Source: Pseudoxanthomonas suwonensis J47 (GTDB lineage Bacteria; Pseudomonadota; Gammaproteobacteria; Xanthomonadales; Xanthomonadaceae). Taken from it: a DNA stretch of 56,536 bases. The stretch spans positions 38,517 through 95,052 of the forward strand of contig NZ_AZUZ01000011.1 of NCBI RefSeq assembly GCF_000513955.1, given 5' to 3'. The notes under the pieces are model-generated. The model searched no databases. It was not told where the DNA came from and saw only the letters and a list, made by a program, of their open reading frames with translations. Shown here piece after piece: positions 56,194 to 56,536 of this stretch (position 1 is its first letter; every line of letters begins with the position of its first letter). Both the position numbers and the translations under genes were made by a program.

Positions 56194-56242
56194 CTGTCAA
56201 GTTTGCTTGACAGACGATAGAGGCGAGGGCGGCTTGTGTCAA
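56194..56242 (-). promoter_or_regulatory. Promoter and operator of the XRE operon
   Basis: On the minus strand TTGACA (56237-56242) and TATCGT (56214-56219) are 17 bp apart. A perfect palindrome CTGTCAAG-CAAA-CTTGACAG (56194-56213) sits directly after the -10, where a bound dimer of the XRE protein would block transcription. Confidence 0.7.
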
Positions 56243-56403
56243 GCGTCCTTTACAAGGCGCCGGCCCAAGCCCCGTTCCCCCGGGGGAGGCGGCATGTTTG
56301 CGCGCTCGCGCATGGCGCCGAACGCCCGCGTCCCATGGACGCCGGCAGGGGCGCGGAGTGGGGGTGGGGCGAGAGTAGGTATTCCGACGCCGCTGGGTTC
56401 CCG

Positions 56404-56440
56404 ACCCTCACCCCCGGCCCCTCTCCGGAGGGAGAGGGGA
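56404..56440 (+). repeat. REP-like palindromic element
   Basis: CTCACCCCCGGCCCCTCTCC followed by GGAGGGAGAGGGG contains a perfect 9-bp stem CCCCTCTCC/GGAGAGGGG. Repeats of this type (CCCTCACCCC-N-CCCCTCTCC) are dispersed in xanthomonad and related genomes. The rest of the final 290 bp shows no gene; its last bases could start another element cut by the window. Confidence 0.6.
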
Positions 56441-56536
56441 AATAGAAGCCACAACCCCAACGCGCCGAAAGACGCGGTAGTGCGGGGGTATGCCGCAAGC
56501 AGGCCATGGATGGCCTGCGCTCGCGCGTTGGAGCCA

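Overview
This 56.5 kb window is a GC-rich chromosomal segment from a member of the Xanthomonadaceae (Xanthomonas, Pseudoxanthomonas, Luteimonas or Lysobacter-like; the genus cannot be fixed from sequence reading alone). The assignment rests on the gene order tonB-exbB-exbD1-exbD2 beside pdxJ, the DnaA N-terminus ([15 protein letters not shown]), the TonB-dependent receptor plus LacI style of carbohydrate locus, and the origin layout yidC-rnpA-rpmH / dnaA-dnaN-recF-gyrB.

Region 1 (1-22742) is a pectin / rhamnogalacturonan utilisation locus. It has a TonB-dependent receptor (cut by the window edge), a PL10-type pectate lyase, a 1279-residue LamG/toroid/CARDB protein of unassigned activity, a CE12 acetylesterase, a GH43 enzyme, a sialidase-fold hydrolase, two further esterases, a hydratase-family enzyme with a complete TRAP transporter (DctP-DctQ-DctM), a LacI regulator, kduI, kduD and a second SGNH esterase fused to a cupin. 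The logic appears to be: polymer or oligomers enter the periplasm through the receptor, are de-esterified and cut to monomers there, the acidic monomers enter by the TRAP system, and KduI/KduD make 2-keto-3-deoxygluconate. Four closely matching operator-like sites (consensus about TGRYMAYCGGTGTCA) precede the divergent units and probably bind the LacI protein.

Region 2 (23114-30462) is a complete, co-oriented fapABCDEF-type functional amyloid operon (30236 down to 24479, minus strand). A sigma-54 activator gene is convergent at its distal end. A near-consensus -24/-12 promoter lies just upstream of fapA, with repeated upstream motifs. FapC-like and FapB-like proteins carry three imperfect GNxGxNxxxGxxNQQxN repeats each (more degenerate in FapB), FapD is a C39 protease with Cys/His/Asp in place, and FapF is a coiled-coil plus outer-membrane barrel. 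This is the most striking system in the window.

Region 3 (30460-39921) carries housekeeping and envelope genes: a PA0069-type radical SAM protein, cardiolipin synthase, pdxJ, the TonB/ExbB/ExbD1/ExbD2 energy module that would power the receptor of region 1, a TPR protein, an M48 lipoprotein protease and a CPBP protease.

Region 4 (39914-51663) is the replication origin: gyrB, recF (carrying two perfect parS palindromes inside its coding sequence), dnaN, an AT-rich DnaA-box region (oriC), dnaA, then divergent rpmH, rnpA, yidC, mnmE and a lipoprotein with a TonB C-terminal domain. Region 5 (51689-56536) holds a NatAB-type ABC exporter, a TAP-like lipoprotein peptidase and a small self-regulated operon of two membrane proteins plus an XRE repressor, ending with a REP-like repeat.
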